Of a stretch of 64,000 nucleotides of DNA, positions 23,136 through 31,778 are shown piece after piece. A program made the position numbers and the translations under genes. The stretch is from contig NZ_CP029617.1 of the NCBI RefSeq assembly GCF_003945545.1, positions 6,971,001 to 7,035,000 on the forward strand. The letters run 5' to 3'. Under the pieces are notes generated by a model. It had not been told where the DNA came from. It did not search any database and saw nothing but the letters and a program-made list of their open reading frames with translations. Source of the DNA: Streptomyces sp. WAC 01529 (GTDB lineage Bacteria > Actinomycetota > Actinomycetes > Streptomycetales > Streptomycetaceae). Each line of letters opens with the position of its first letter. Position 1 is the first letter of the stretch.

Positions 23136-24476
23136 ATGAGCGGTACCGAACCCACAGGGCGTCCCGAGCCTCCCGAGCCCCACGCACTGCCCGGGCTCCT
23201 GGCCAGGAGCCCCTGGGCGCTGCCCTCCGCGATCGCCCAGGAGTTCGACCCGGGCAGGTCCGAGCGGTCGGGGCGGTGGGGACTGTCGGGACGGGCGGGA
23301 CGGCGGGGACGGGCGGGGCGCGGGCCGCGACGCAGGCCGCGGCGGACCGTACGCGACTGGATCGCCGACTTCGGCTGCTTCCTCGCGGCCGTCCTCATCG
23401 GGGTGATCGGCGCCGACTCGATCGACGCCAACCCGCACATCTCCCAGGGCCTCGCCGAGTTCGACCAGGTCCTCGGAGCGCTCGCCTGCGCCGCGGTCTG
23501 GCTGCGCAGACGCTGGCCGGTGGGCCTCGCCCTCGCGATGGTGCCGGTCGGCATGGCCTCCGACACGGCGGGTGGCGCGGCGGCCGTCGCCCTCTTCACC
23601 GTCGCCGTGCACCGGCCCTTCCGGTACGTCGCGTGGATCGGCGGCGCCTCGATCGCGGTCGTCCCCTTCGCGTACTGGCTGCGGCCCGACGCCGACCTGT
23701 CGTACGGGGTGTCCGTCGCCTTCGCCGCGCTGTTCACCATGGCGGTCGTCGGCTGGGGCATGTTCGTGCGCTCCCGCCGCGAGCTGCTGCTCAGCCTGCG
23801 CGAGCGGGCGATCCGCGCCGAGAACGAGGCCGCCCTCCGCGCCGAACAGGCCCAGCGACTCGCCCGCGAGGCCATCGCCCGCGAGATGCACGACGTCCTC
23901 GCGCACCGCCTCACCCTGCTCAGCGTCCACGCGGGCGCCCTGGAGTTCCGTCCCGACGCGCCCCGCGCCGAGATCGTCCGCGCGGCGGGCGTCATCCGGG
24001 AGAGTGCCCACGAGGCGTTGCAGGACCTGCGCCAGGTGATCGGCGTCCTGCGCGACGGCGACACGGACGCCCCCGGCCGCCCCCAGCCCACGCTCGCCGC
24101 CCTGGACGCCCTGGTCGCCGAGTCCCGCGAGGCGGGCATGGAGGTCGTCCTCGACAGCCGCGTCCCGGACCCCGCGACCGTGCCCGCCGCCCTCGGCCGC
24201 ACCGCCTACCGCATCGCGCAAGAAGCCCTGACCAACGCCCGCAAGCACGCCCCCGGCGCCGAGGTCACCGTCACCGTCACGGGGGCGCCGGGCGACGGCC
24301 TGACCCTCGCCGTACGCAACCCCGCCCCGCCCGGCGACGTGCCGAAGGTGCCCGGCTCCGGGCAGGGCCTGATCGGACTCACCGAACGGGCCCAGCTCGC
24401 GGGCGGCCGCCTCGCCCACGGGCCGCGCCCCGACGGCGGGTTCCACCTGGAGGCCTGGCTACCGTGGGCGTCATGA
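23136..24476 (+). CDS. NarL-partner sensor histidine kinase
   Basis: A 446-residue membrane kinase. I start it at ATG 23136, which has no ribosome binding site. A TAGATT box about 10 bp upstream suggests a leaderless transcript, common in Streptomyces. A long Arg-rich cytoplasmic N-terminus (residues 1-68) precedes about four to five helices (residues 72-205). The HisKA_3 box is REMHDVLAHRLTLLSVHAG. HATPase_c has NARKHAPGA, and GLIGLTERAQL. The first acidic ATP-binding box is altered: LAVRNPAPPGDVP lacks the usual DxGxG, so ATP affinity may be reduced. It overlaps the regulator gene by 4 bp. Confidence 0.9.
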   Translation: MSGTEPTGRPEPPEPHALPGLLARSPWALPSAIAQEFDPGRSERSGRWGLSGRAGRRGRAGRGPRRRPRRTVRDWIADFGCFLAAVLIGVIGADSIDANPHISQGLAEFDQVLGALACAAVWLRRRWPVGLALAMVPVGMASDTAGGAAAVALFTVAVHRPFRYVAWIGGASIAVVPFAYWLRPDADLSYGVSVAFAALFTMAVVGWGMFVRSRRELLLSLRERAIRAENEAALRAEQAQRLAREAIAREMHDVLAHRLTLLSVHAGALEFRPDAPRAEIVRAAGVIRESAHEALQDLRQVIGVLRDGDTDAPGRPQPTLAALDALVAESREAGMEVVLDSRVPDPATVPAALGRTAYRIAQEALTNARKHAPGAEVTVTVTGAPGDGLTLAVRNPAPPGDVPKVPGSGQGLIGLTERAQLAGGRLAHGPRPDGGFHLEAWLPWAS

Positions 24477-25144
24477 AACCGATCAGGCTGCTGCTCGTCG
24501 ACGACGACCCGCTGGTGCGCGCCGGGCTCTCCTTCATGCTCGGCGGCGCGGACGACATCGAGATCGTCGGAGAGGCGGCCGACGGCACCGAGGTCGCCCC
24601 GCTGATCGGTGAAGTGCGCTCCGACGTCGTACTGATGGACATCCGCATGCCCACCATGGACGGCCTCGCCGCCACGGAAGCGCTGCGCAAGCGCCCCGGC
24701 GCGCCCGAGGTCATCGTCCTGACCACCTTCCACGCCGACGAACAGGTCCTGCGCGCCCTGCGGGCGGGCGCCGCCGGGTTCGTCCTGAAGGACACGGCGC
24801 CCGCGGAGATCGTCGCGGCGGTCCGCGCGGTCGCCGCGGGCGATCCCGTCCTCTCCCCGGCGGTGGCCCGCCAACTGATCACGCGGGTGACTGGCGCCGA
24901 CCCCCAACTGGACCGCAGGCGCCGTGCGCTGGCCCGGCTCGACACGCTCGGCGAGCGCGAACGGGAGGTGGCCGTCGCGGTGGGCCGGGGCGGCTCGAAC
25001 GCGGACATCGCGGCGCAGCTCTTCCTGAGCGTGGCCACGGTGAAGGCGCATGTCTCCCGCATCCTGACGAAGCTGGACCTCAACAACCGTGTGCAGATCG
25101 CGCTGTTGGCGCATGACGCGGGGCTGCTCGACCAGGACGTCTGA
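24473..25144 (+). CDS. NarL-type response regulator
   Basis: A 223-residue regulator. The receiver has VDDDPLVRAGL, the phosphoacceptor in VLMDIRMPTMDG, TTFHADEQVL and the Lys of GFVLKDTAPAE. The HTH has LGEREREVAVAVGRGGSN, then TVKAHVSRILTKLDLNNRVQ. It is the partner of the kinase immediately upstream. No adjacent exporter or enzyme gene shows what the pair controls; the small membrane protein divergent from it is one candidate. Confidence 0.94.
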   Translation: MKPIRLLLVDDDPLVRAGLSFMLGGADDIEIVGEAADGTEVAPLIGEVRSDVVLMDIRMPTMDGLAATEALRKRPGAPEVIVLTTFHADEQVLRALRAGAAGFVLKDTAPAEIVAAVRAVAAGDPVLSPAVARQLITRVTGADPQLDRRRRALARLDTLGEREREVAVAVGRGGSNADIAAQLFLSVATVKAHVSRILTKLDLNNRVQIALLAHDAGLLDQDV

Positions 25145-25251
25145 GGGGAGCCGCTGACCATTGGCTCCGCCCATCACCGGCTCCGCCGAGTCCGTCCTCA
25201 ATCGCCGGACGGGCTCTTCGTCCCTTGCCGCGCGGTGATAGTAGTGGGGGT

Positions 25252-25707
25252 ATGACCGTGCCTGAGCCTGTACCCGACCCCGTACCCGACCCCATCGACC
25301 TCGTCATGGCCCAGAAGGTGCTGGACGGACAGCCGTTCAGCAGGCTCGTACGGGCGCGCATCACGCGGTTCGGGGAGGGCGCGGCCACGCTGGAGATCGA
25401 GGCCCGCGAGGAACTCCAGCAGCAGAACGGCTTCCTGCACGGCGGCGTCCTCGCCTACGCCGCCGACAACAGCATCACCTTCGCCGCGGGCACCACGCTC
25501 GGACCCGCCGTGCTGACGTCCGGCTTCTCCATCCAGTACGTCCGTCCGGCGACCGGCGCCAAGCTCGTCGCCCACGCAGTGGTGGCGCACACCGGGCGGC
25601 GCCAGGCGGTGGTCCGCTGCGAGTTGTTCAGCGTCGCCGAGGGCGCAGACGAAGGCTCCGGGGTGCTGTGCGCCATCGCGCAGGGGACCGTGCTCTCCAC
25701 GGGCTGA
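25252..25707 (+). CDS. PaaI-type hotdog thioesterase
   Basis: A 151-residue single-hotdog protein starting at ATG 25252. The central LHGGVLAYAADNSITFAAGT carries the Gly-Gly turn and the Asp typical of PaaI/YdiI thioesterases, followed by SIQYVRPATG and QAVVRCELF. The family hydrolyses acyl-CoA, often aromatic. The first 25 residues are a Pro/Val-rich extension (VPEPVPDPVPDPID). A GATAGTAGT sequence sits just upstream. No operon partner is evident. Confidence 0.85.
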   Translation: MTVPEPVPDPVPDPIDLVMAQKVLDGQPFSRLVRARITRFGEGAATLEIEAREELQQQNGFLHGGVLAYAADNSITFAAGTTLGPAVLTSGFSIQYVRPATGAKLVAHAVVAHTGRRQAVVRCELFSVAEGADEGSGVLCAIAQGTVLSTG

Positions 25708-25740
25708 CGCTCCGTCGGCCCGGCCCGGCGGGGGAGGGGC

Positions 25741-26745
25741 TCAACCCGCGGTGATCTCGTCCATCCGCACCAACCGCCGCTCCCGCCGCGACAGTTCACA
25801 CGCCTCCGCGATCCGCAGCGCCTGCAGCGCCTCGCGGCCGTCGCAGGGGTTCGCCCTGTCCCCGCGTACGACCTCGACGAAGGCCGCGAGCTCCGCCTCG
25901 TACGCGGGGGCGAAGCGCTCGAGGAACCCGGGCCAGGGCTTGACCGGCGCGGCGGGGCCCGCCGGTTCCGCGGAGGTCAGGGGCGTACGGTCGTCAAGGC
26001 CGACCGCCAACTGGTCGAGTTCCCCGGCCAGTTCCATGCGTACGTCGTAGCCCGCGCCGTTGCAGCGGGTCGCGGTCGCCGTGGCGAGCGTGCCGTCGTC
26101 GAGGGTGAGGAGCACCGCCGCCGTGTCGACGTCGCCTGCCTCGCGGAACATCGCGGGGCCCGTGTCGGACCCGGTCGCGTACACCTCGGTGACCTCGCGC
26201 CCCGTCACCCAGCGCAGTATGTCGAAGTCGTGCACCAGGCAGTCGCGGTAGAGCCCGCCGGACAGTGGCAGATACGCGGCCGGGGGCGGCGCCGGATCCG
26301 AGGTGATCGCCCGCACGGTGTGCAGCCGCCCGAGCCGGCCCGACCGCACCGCCTCGCGCGCCGCCGCGTACCCCGCGTCGAAGCGCCGCTGGAAGCCCAG
26401 TTGCAGCACCGTGCCCGCGGCCTCCACCTCGGCGAGCGCCGCCAGCGTGCCCGGCAGGTCGAGCGCGATGGGCTTCTCGCAGAAGACCGGAAGGCCCGCG
26501 CGGGCCGCCGTGGCGATCAGCTCGGCGTGCGCCGAGGTCGCCGCCGTGATCACCACGGCGTCCACGCCGATGGTGAAGACGTCGTCCACCGAGGGCGCGG
26601 GCACCGCCCCGGTCCGCGCCGCGAGGCCGGCCGCCCGCACGGGATCCGCGTCGGCGACGACGAGCGAGGTCACCTCGGGGTGACGGCTCAGGGCCGCGGA
26701 GTGAAATGTGCCGATACGGCCCGTTCCGATCAGTCCGATGCGCAT
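25741..26745 (-). CDS. Gfo/Idh/MocA oxidoreductase (inositol dehydrogenase-like)
   Basis: A 334-residue NAD(P)-dependent dehydrogenase starting at ATG 26745. The Rossmann start is MRIGLIGTGRIGTFHSAAL. The catalytic EKPIALD motif (Lys) and the YRDCLVHDFDILRWVTGREV motif (Asp-x-x-x-His type) match inositol 2-dehydrogenases and relatives. It is divergent from a GntR regulator, with operators in between, and next to a sugar ABC operon. It most likely oxidises the sugar or cyclitol imported by that transporter. myo-Inositol is possible but no other iol genes are in view. Confidence 0.85.
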   Translation of the reverse strand: MRIGLIGTGRIGTFHSAALSRHPEVTSLVVADADPVRAAGLAARTGAVPAPSVDDVFTIGVDAVVITAATSAHAELIATAARAGLPVFCEKPIALDLPGTLAALAEVEAAGTVLQLGFQRRFDAGYAAAREAVRSGRLGRLHTVRAITSDPAPPPAAYLPLSGGLYRDCLVHDFDILRWVTGREVTEVYATGSDTGPAMFREAGDVDTAAVLLTLDDGTLATATATRCNGAGYDVRMELAGELDQLAVGLDDRTPLTSAEPAGPAAPVKPWPGFLERFAPAYEAELAAFVEVVRGDRANPCDGREALQALRIAEACELSRRERRLVRMDEITAG

Positions 26746-26785
26746 GGCCCCAGCCTCGCCATGCCCACCCCACCCTGTCAATCCT

Positions 26786-26863
26786 TTGTCCGGACAATTG
26801 AACTGCCGGACAATCCGGCTGACCGGACGGCCTGGCTGACCGGACAACCCGACTGTCCTGACA
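26786..26863. promoter_or_regulatory. Cluster of TGTCCGGACA-type operators between dehydrogenase and GntR genes
   Basis: The 12-bp palindrome TTGTCCGGACAA is at 26786-26797. Near copies are TGACCGGACA at 26837-26846 and TGTCCTGACA at 26854-26863, with further half sites (CCGGACAATCCGG) between. A related site lies at the ABC operon promoter (27733). The size, symmetry and place fit a GntR/HutC dimer site that controls both divergent genes. Confidence 0.75.
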
Positions 26864-26913
26864 TCCGGACTTCAGAACTTCCCGTCATCATCCACCGGGA
26901 CTACGCTCGGCCC

Positions 26914-27705
26914 GTGTCCAAACCAGTCGCCAAACCAGCTCAGGACAAGCGGGTCAACGACCCCACCCTGACCCTCAGGCTCGGCGTCGACCGCAGCAGC
27001 CCGGTCCCGCTCTACTTCCAGCTGGCCCAGCAGCTGGAAGCGGCGATCGAGCGCGGCGCCCTGACCCCGGGCAGCCTCCTCGGCAATGAGATCGAGCTGG
27101 CCGGACGGCTCGGCCTCTCCCGGCCCACCGTCCGCCAGGCCATCCAGTCCCTCGTCGACAAGGGCCTGCTCGTCCGGCGCAGGGGCGTCGGCACCCAGGT
27201 CGTGCACAGCCAGGTCAAGCGCCCCCTGGAGCTGAGCAGCCTCTACGACGACCTGGAGGCGGCGGGCCAGCGCCCCGAGACCCGCGTCCTGCGCAACACC
27301 CTGGAGCCCGCCTCCGCCGAGGTGGCGGCCGCGCTCGGCGTCGGCGAGGGCGACGAGGTGCACCGCGTGGAGCGGCTGCGGCTGGCCCACGGCGAGCCCA
27401 TGGCGTATCTGACCAACCACCTCCCGAAGGGCCTCCTCGACCTCGACACCGAGCGCCTGGAGGCCACCGGCCTCTACCGCCTGATGCGGGCCGCGAGCCT
27501 GACCCTGCACAGCGCCCGCCAGTCCGTCGGCGCCCGCGCCGCCACCGCCGAGGAGGCCGAGCGCCTCGCGGAGCCGCCGGGTGCCCCACTGCTCACCATG
27601 CGGCGCACGACGTACGACGACACGGGGCGCGCCGTCGAGTTCGGCGCGCACGTCTACCGGGCCTCGCGGTACTCCTTCGAGTTCCAGCTCCTCGTACGGC
27701 CATAG
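26914..27705 (+). CDS. GntR/HutC-family regulator of the sugar module
   Basis: A 263-residue regulator from GTG 26914. The GntR winged helix covers residues 25-100 (PLYFQLAQQLEAAIERGALT, ELAGRLGLSRPTVRQAIQSL, RRRGVGTQVV). The UbiC-transcription-regulator-associated effector domain follows to the end (VHRVERLRLAHGEPMAYLTN, RTTYDDTGRAVEFG). This pairing defines the HutC subfamily, whose effectors are often sugars, phosphosugars or histidine-type ligands. No clear ribosome binding site precedes the GTG; translation may be leaderless. It probably represses the dehydrogenase, itself and the ABC operon through the TGTYCKGACA sites. Confidence 0.92.
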   Translation: MSKPVAKPAQDKRVNDPTLTLRLGVDRSSPVPLYFQLAQQLEAAIERGALTPGSLLGNEIELAGRLGLSRPTVRQAIQSLVDKGLLVRRRGVGTQVVHSQVKRPLELSSLYDDLEAAGQRPETRVLRNTLEPASAEVAAALGVGEGDEVHRVERLRLAHGEPMAYLTNHLPKGLLDLDTERLEATGLYRLMRAASLTLHSARQSVGARAATAEEAERLAEPPGAPLLTMRRTTYDDTGRAVEFGAHVYRASRYSFEFQLLVRP

Positions 27706-27732
27706 GCGCCGGCTGACCAGCGCTCGTAAGAA

Positions 27733-27778
27733 TGTTCTGACAAACCCATTGACGCTGCCACGCGCCCGCCGCTAGAAC
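27733..27778 (+). promoter_or_regulatory. Promoter with GntR-type operator for the sugar ABC operon
   Basis: TTGACG (27749-27754) and TAGAAC (27773-27778) are 18 bp apart, a fair housekeeping promoter 44 bp before the first binding-protein gene. TGTTCTGACA (27733-27742), 8 of 10 identical to the TGTCCGGACA palindrome, lies just upstream of the -35 box. Confidence 0.65.
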
Positions 27779-27821
27779 TCCCCCCAGCCGCACTCGGGCG
27801 GCCGGGAGAAGAGGTGGTCCC

Positions 27822-28808
27822 ATGCGTACAGCACGCACGGCCGCGGCCCTCGTCGCGGTGATCGCGCTCGCGGGGTGCAGCGGTTCCGGCGGCAAGGACG
27901 GCGAGGACACGTCGGGGGACGGCTCGGGCGGCAAGGGAGTGAACACACCCCGCCTCAAGATCGCCATGGTCACGCACTCGGGCGAGGGCGACACCTTCTG
28001 GGACATCGTGCAGAGCGGCGCCAAGCAGGCCGCCCGCAAGGACAACGTCGAGTTCCTCTACGCCAACGACAAAGAGGGCAAGGGACAGGCCGAGCTCGTC
28101 CAGTCGTTCGTCGACAAGAAGGTCGACGGGATCGTCGTGACGCTGGCCAAGCCCGAGGCGATGAAGTCCGTCCTCGCCAAGGCGGAGGCAGCGGGGATAC
28201 CGGTCGTCACGATCAACTCCGGGGCCGAGCACTCCGCGGAGTTCGGCGCGCTCGGCCACATCGGCCAGGACGAGTCGGTGGCGGGCGAGGCGGTGGGCGA
28301 CGAGCTGAACGAGCGCGGCAGGAAGAAGGCGCTCTGCGTCATCCACGAACAGGGCAACGTCTCCCTCGAACAACGCTGCGCCGGTGTGCGGAAGACCTTC
28401 GACGGCCCGGTCGAGAACCTGAACGTCGAGGGCACCAACGCGCCCGGCGCCCAGTCCTCCATCAGCGCGAAGCTCCAGGCCACCAAGGGCATCGACGCCG
28501 TCGTGACGCTCGGCGCGCCCATCGCGGCCGTCTCCGTCAAGGCGAAGGAGGACGCGGGCAGCGAGGCGGAGGTCGACACCTTCGACCTGAACGCCGAGGT
28601 CGTCAAGCGCCTCAAGGCGGGGGAGGTGGGCTTCGCCGTCGACCAGCAGCCCTACCTCCAGGGCTACCTCGCCGTCGACGAGCTGTGGCTGTACAAGACC
28701 AACGCCAACGTCCTGGGCGGCGGCAAACCCGTCCTGACCGGCCCCGCGATCGTCACCGAGAAGGACGTGCCGAAGCTGGAGAAGTACACCGCCCGCGGTA
28801 CCCGATGA
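27822..28808 (+). CDS. Sugar ABC transporter substrate-binding lipoprotein (copy 1)
   Basis: A 328-residue exported lipoprotein. The signal peptide ends in the lipobox LAGC (ALVAVIALAGCSGSG). A Gly/Ser/Asp-rich linker precedes a RbsB-like (peripla_BP_4) domain: IAMVTHSGEGDTFWDIVQ, VDGIVVTLAKPEAM, GIPVVTINSGAE, DAVVTLGAP and VDQQPYLQGYLAVD. It captures a sugar or cyclitol outside the membrane for the permease and ATPase encoded downstream. A closely similar second copy follows 95 bp later. The ligand is not readable from the sequence. Confidence 0.93.
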   Translation: MRTARTAAALVAVIALAGCSGSGGKDGEDTSGDGSGGKGVNTPRLKIAMVTHSGEGDTFWDIVQSGAKQAARKDNVEFLYANDKEGKGQAELVQSFVDKKVDGIVVTLAKPEAMKSVLAKAEAAGIPVVTINSGAEHSAEFGALGHIGQDESVAGEAVGDELNERGRKKALCVIHEQGNVSLEQRCAGVRKTFDGPVENLNVEGTNAPGAQSSISAKLQATKGIDAVVTLGAPIAAVSVKAKEDAGSEAEVDTFDLNAEVVKRLKAGEVGFAVDQQPYLQGYLAVDELWLYKTNANVLGGGKPVLTGPAIVTEKDVPKLEKYTARGTR

Positions 28809-28903
28809 CCGCACGCGTGAACCGCGTGGTCGATACTTGGGCGGCCGGGGCCGGAGATCCGGACCGGCCGCACCGAGGAGCAGAACAAGAAGGGCACGGC
28901 GTC

Positions 28904-29917
28904 GTGGCAAGGGTTCAGACAGGGGTACGCGCGGTGGGCGCCGTACTGGTTGCGGTGCTCGGCGCGTCTTTGGTGGGGTGCAGCAGCACGGGCGGCAAGC
29001 GCGCCGAGGACGCCCGCAAGGCGGCGGCCGCCGGGGGCAGGGCGGCGGTGGACACACCGCGCTGGACCTTCGGCATGGTGACCCACTCGGGCGACGGCGA
29101 CACGTTCTGGGACATCGTCCAGAGCGGTGCCAAGCAGGCCGCGGTCAAGGACAACATCAAGTTCCTCTACGCCCATGACGACGAGGCCCAGCAGCAGGCC
29201 CAGCTCGTGGACTCCTACATCGACAAGAAGGTCGACGGGATCATCGTCACGCTGGCCAAGCCCGACGCGATGAAGGGCGCGCTGGCCCGCGCCGAGAAGG
29301 CGGGCATCCCGGTCATCACGGTGAACTCCGGCTCCGCGGAGTCCAAGAAGTTCGGCGCGCTCACCCACGTGGGCCAGGACGAGACGATCGCGGGCGAGGC
29401 CGTCGGCGAGGAGCTGAACAAGCGCGGCAAGAAGAAGGCGCTGTGCATCCTGCACGAGCAGGGCAACGTCGGCCACGAGCAGCGCTGCGAGGGCGCCAAG
29501 AAGACCTTCGACGGCAGGATGCAGAACCTGTACGTGACCGGCACCAACATGCCCGACGTGCAGTCCTCCATCGAGGCCCGCCTCCAGACCGACAAGTCGG
29601 TCGACGCGGTCGTCACGCTCGGCGCGCCCTTCGCGGACGCCGCCGTGCAGGCCAAGGAGGGCGCGGGCAGCAAGGCCGAGATCGACACGTTCGACCTGAA
29701 CGAGAAGGTCGCCGCCGGCCTGAAGTCCGGCTCCCTCGGCTTCGCCGTCGACCAGCAGCCCTACCTCCAGGGCTACCAGGCCGTCGACCTGCTCTGGCTG
29801 TACAAGTACAACGCCGACGTGCTCGGCGGCGGCAAGCCCGTCCTGACCGGGCCGCAGATCGTCACCAAGGACCAGGCCGCCGAGCTCGAGGAATACGCGA
29901 AGCGAGGGACCCGATGA
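28904..29917 (+). CDS. Sugar ABC transporter substrate-binding lipoprotein (copy 2)
   Basis: A 337-residue paralogue of the preceding gene with the same blocks in the same order: MVTHSGDGDTFWDIVQSGAK, VDGIIVTLAKPDAM, VLGGGKPVLTGPQIVT. I start it at GTG 28904 behind AGAAGGG, giving a signal peptide and lipobox (VLGASLVGCSS). An ATG at 28805 overlapping the first copy's stop would add an implausible Arg-rich leader. It overlaps the permease gene by 4 bp. The copies differ in their N-terminal linker and several domain residues, so they may bind different ligands. Confidence 0.92.
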   Translation: MARVQTGVRAVGAVLVAVLGASLVGCSSTGGKRAEDARKAAAAGGRAAVDTPRWTFGMVTHSGDGDTFWDIVQSGAKQAAVKDNIKFLYAHDDEAQQQAQLVDSYIDKKVDGIIVTLAKPDAMKGALARAEKAGIPVITVNSGSAESKKFGALTHVGQDETIAGEAVGEELNKRGKKKALCILHEQGNVGHEQRCEGAKKTFDGRMQNLYVTGTNMPDVQSSIEARLQTDKSVDAVVTLGAPFADAAVQAKEGAGSKAEIDTFDLNEKVAAGLKSGSLGFAVDQQPYLQGYQAVDLLWLYKYNADVLGGGKPVLTGPQIVTKDQAAELEEYAKRGTR

Positions 29918-30969
29918 CCGCCACAGCCCCGGCGCCGGCTCCGGACACCAAGGCCGACGAGCGCCTACTGAAGACGTCGCCGCTGAAGAAGCTCCTTGGC
30001 CGCCCGGAGCTGGGCTCCGTCGTCGGCGCCGTCGCCGTCTTCGTCTTCTTCGCGATCGTCGCGGACAGCTTCCTCCAGGCCACCAGCCTCGCCACGGTCC
30101 TGTACGCGGCCTCCACGATCGGCATCATGGCGGTGCCGGTGGCGCTGCTGATGATCGGCGGCGAGTTCGACCTGTCGGCGGGCGTCATGGTGACGACGTC
30201 CGCGCTGATCTCCTCGATGTTCAGCTACCAGATGACGGCGAACGTCTGGGTCGGCGTCCTCGTCTCGCTGATCGCCACCCTCGCGGTCGGCGTCTTCAAC
30301 GGCGTCATGCTGACCCGCACCGACCCGCCGAGCTTCATCATCACGCTCGGTACGTTCCTGATGCTGACCGGCATGAACCTCGGCTTCACCAAGCTGATCA
30401 GCGGCACGGTCTCCACCAAGTCGATCGCCGACATGGAGGGCTTCTCCTCCGCCAAGGAGGTCTTCGCCTCGTCGGTCACCATCGGCGGCGTCGACTTCAA
30501 GATCACCATCGTGTGGTGGCTCGCCCTGATCGCGGTCGCCACCTGGATCCTGCTGCGTACGCGCGTAGGCAACTGGATCTTCGCGGTGGGCGGCGGCGAG
30601 GAGGCGGCCCGCGCGGTCGGCGTCCCCGTCGCCGCGACCAAGATCGGCCTCTATATGGGTGTCGCCTTCGGCGCCTGGATCTCCGGCCAGCACCTTCTCT
30701 TCTCGTACGACGTCGTCCAGTCCGGCGAAGGCGTCGGCAACGAACTGATCTACATCATCGCGGCCGTCATCGGCGGCTGCCTGATCACGGGCGGCTACGG
30801 CTCGGCGGTCGGCGCGGCCGTCGGCGCGCTGATCTTCGGCATGGTCAGCAAGGGCATCGTGTTCGCCGAGTGGAACCCCGACTGGTTCAAGTTCTTCCTC
30901 GGCGTGATGCTGCTCCTGGCCACCCTGCTCAACCACTGGGTCCGCAAGCGCGCGGAGGCGACGAAATGA
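29914..30969 (+). CDS. Sugar ABC transporter permease, RbsC type
   Basis: A 351-residue integral membrane protein with about ten helices, e.g. LGSVVGAVAVFVFFAIVADS, VPVALLMIGGEFDLSAG (the conserved ribose-permease motif GGEFDLS), and NWIFAVGGGEEAARAVGVPV near residue 225 (the ATPase-coupling loop with Asn-x-Ala-Ala-Arg). The C-terminus has GGCLITGGYGSAVGAAVGAL. It probably works as a dimer with the ATPase that overlaps it by 4 bp. It takes substrate from either of the two binding lipoproteins. Confidence 0.95.
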   Translation: MTATAPAPAPDTKADERLLKTSPLKKLLGRPELGSVVGAVAVFVFFAIVADSFLQATSLATVLYAASTIGIMAVPVALLMIGGEFDLSAGVMVTTSALISSMFSYQMTANVWVGVLVSLIATLAVGVFNGVMLTRTDPPSFIITLGTFLMLTGMNLGFTKLISGTVSTKSIADMEGFSSAKEVFASSVTIGGVDFKITIVWWLALIAVATWILLRTRVGNWIFAVGGGEEAARAVGVPVAATKIGLYMGVAFGAWISGQHLLFSYDVVQSGEGVGNELIYIIAAVIGGCLITGGYGSAVGAAVGALIFGMVSKGIVFAEWNPDWFKFFLGVMLLLATLLNHWVRKRAEATK

Positions 30970-31775
30970 CGGAAGCGACCGACGCGACGCCCGTGACGGA
31001 GCGCACGCCGCTCGTCGAGCTGGACGGCGTCAGTAAGTACTACGGCAACATCCGCGCCCTCGAAGGGGTCTCCCTGGAGGTGCACGCGGGGGAGATCTCC
31101 TGCGTGCTCGGCGACAACGGCGCCGGCAAGTCGACCCTCATCAAGATCATCGCGGGGCTGCACCAGCATGACGCGGGCGGCTTCCGCGTCGAGGGCGAGG
31201 ACGCGAAGCTGGGCTCGCCGCGCGAGGCCCTTGACCGGGGCATCGCCACCGTCTACCAGGACCTCGCCGTGGTCCCGCTGATGCCGGTCTGGCGGAACTT
31301 CTTCCTCGGCTCCGAGCCGACGAAGGGCGTCGGCCCCTTCAAGCGCATGGACGTCGACTTCATGCGCGAGACGACGCGGGCGGAGCTGCTGCGCATGGGC
31401 ATCGACCTGCGCGACGTGGACCAGCCGATCGGCACGCTCTCGGGCGGCGAGCGCCAGTGCGTGGCGATCGCCCGCGCGGTCTACTTCGGCGCGAAGGTCC
31501 TGGTCCTCGACGAGCCGACCGCGGCGCTCGGCGTCAAGCAGTCGGGCGTCGTCCTCAAGTACGTGGCGGCCGCGCGGGACGCGGGCCTCGGCGTGGTCCT
31601 GATCACCCACAACCCGCACCACGCGTACCTGGTCGGCAACCGCTTCGTCCTCTTGAAGCGCGGCACGATGTCGGGCTCCTACACCCGCGACGAGATCTCC
31701 CTCGACGATCTCACCCGCGAAATGGCGGGCGGCAGCGAACTGGACGACCTCCGCCACGAACTGGAGCGCCGCTAG
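30966..31775 (+). CDS. Sugar ABC transporter ATP-binding protein
   Basis: A 269-residue ATPase with a single nucleotide-binding domain, shorter than the fused two-domain RbsA. Walker A is GDNGAGKSTLIK, the signature is LSGGERQCVAIARAV, Walker B is LVLDEPTAALG, and the H-loop is ITHNPHHAY. In the D-loop, Gly replaces the usual Ser/Asp after ALG, as in other FrcA-type single-domain ATPases. It closes the operon of two binding proteins, permease and ATPase. A hairpin directly after the stop ends the transcript. Confidence 0.94.
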   Translation: MTEATDATPVTERTPLVELDGVSKYYGNIRALEGVSLEVHAGEISCVLGDNGAGKSTLIKIIAGLHQHDAGGFRVEGEDAKLGSPREALDRGIATVYQDLAVVPLMPVWRNFFLGSEPTKGVGPFKRMDVDFMRETTRAELLRMGIDLRDVDQPIGTLSGGERQCVAIARAVYFGAKVLVLDEPTAALGVKQSGVVLKYVAAARDAGLGVVLITHNPHHAYLVGNRFVLLKRGTMSGSYTRDEISLDDLTREMAGGSELDDLRHELERR

Positions 31776-31778
31776 CAA

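Noticed and set aside
28805..28903. ATG 28805 as the start of the second binding protein
   Set aside because: It would place a 33-residue polar leader before a good signal peptide; GTG 28904 has a ribosome binding site and yields a lipobox at the right distance.
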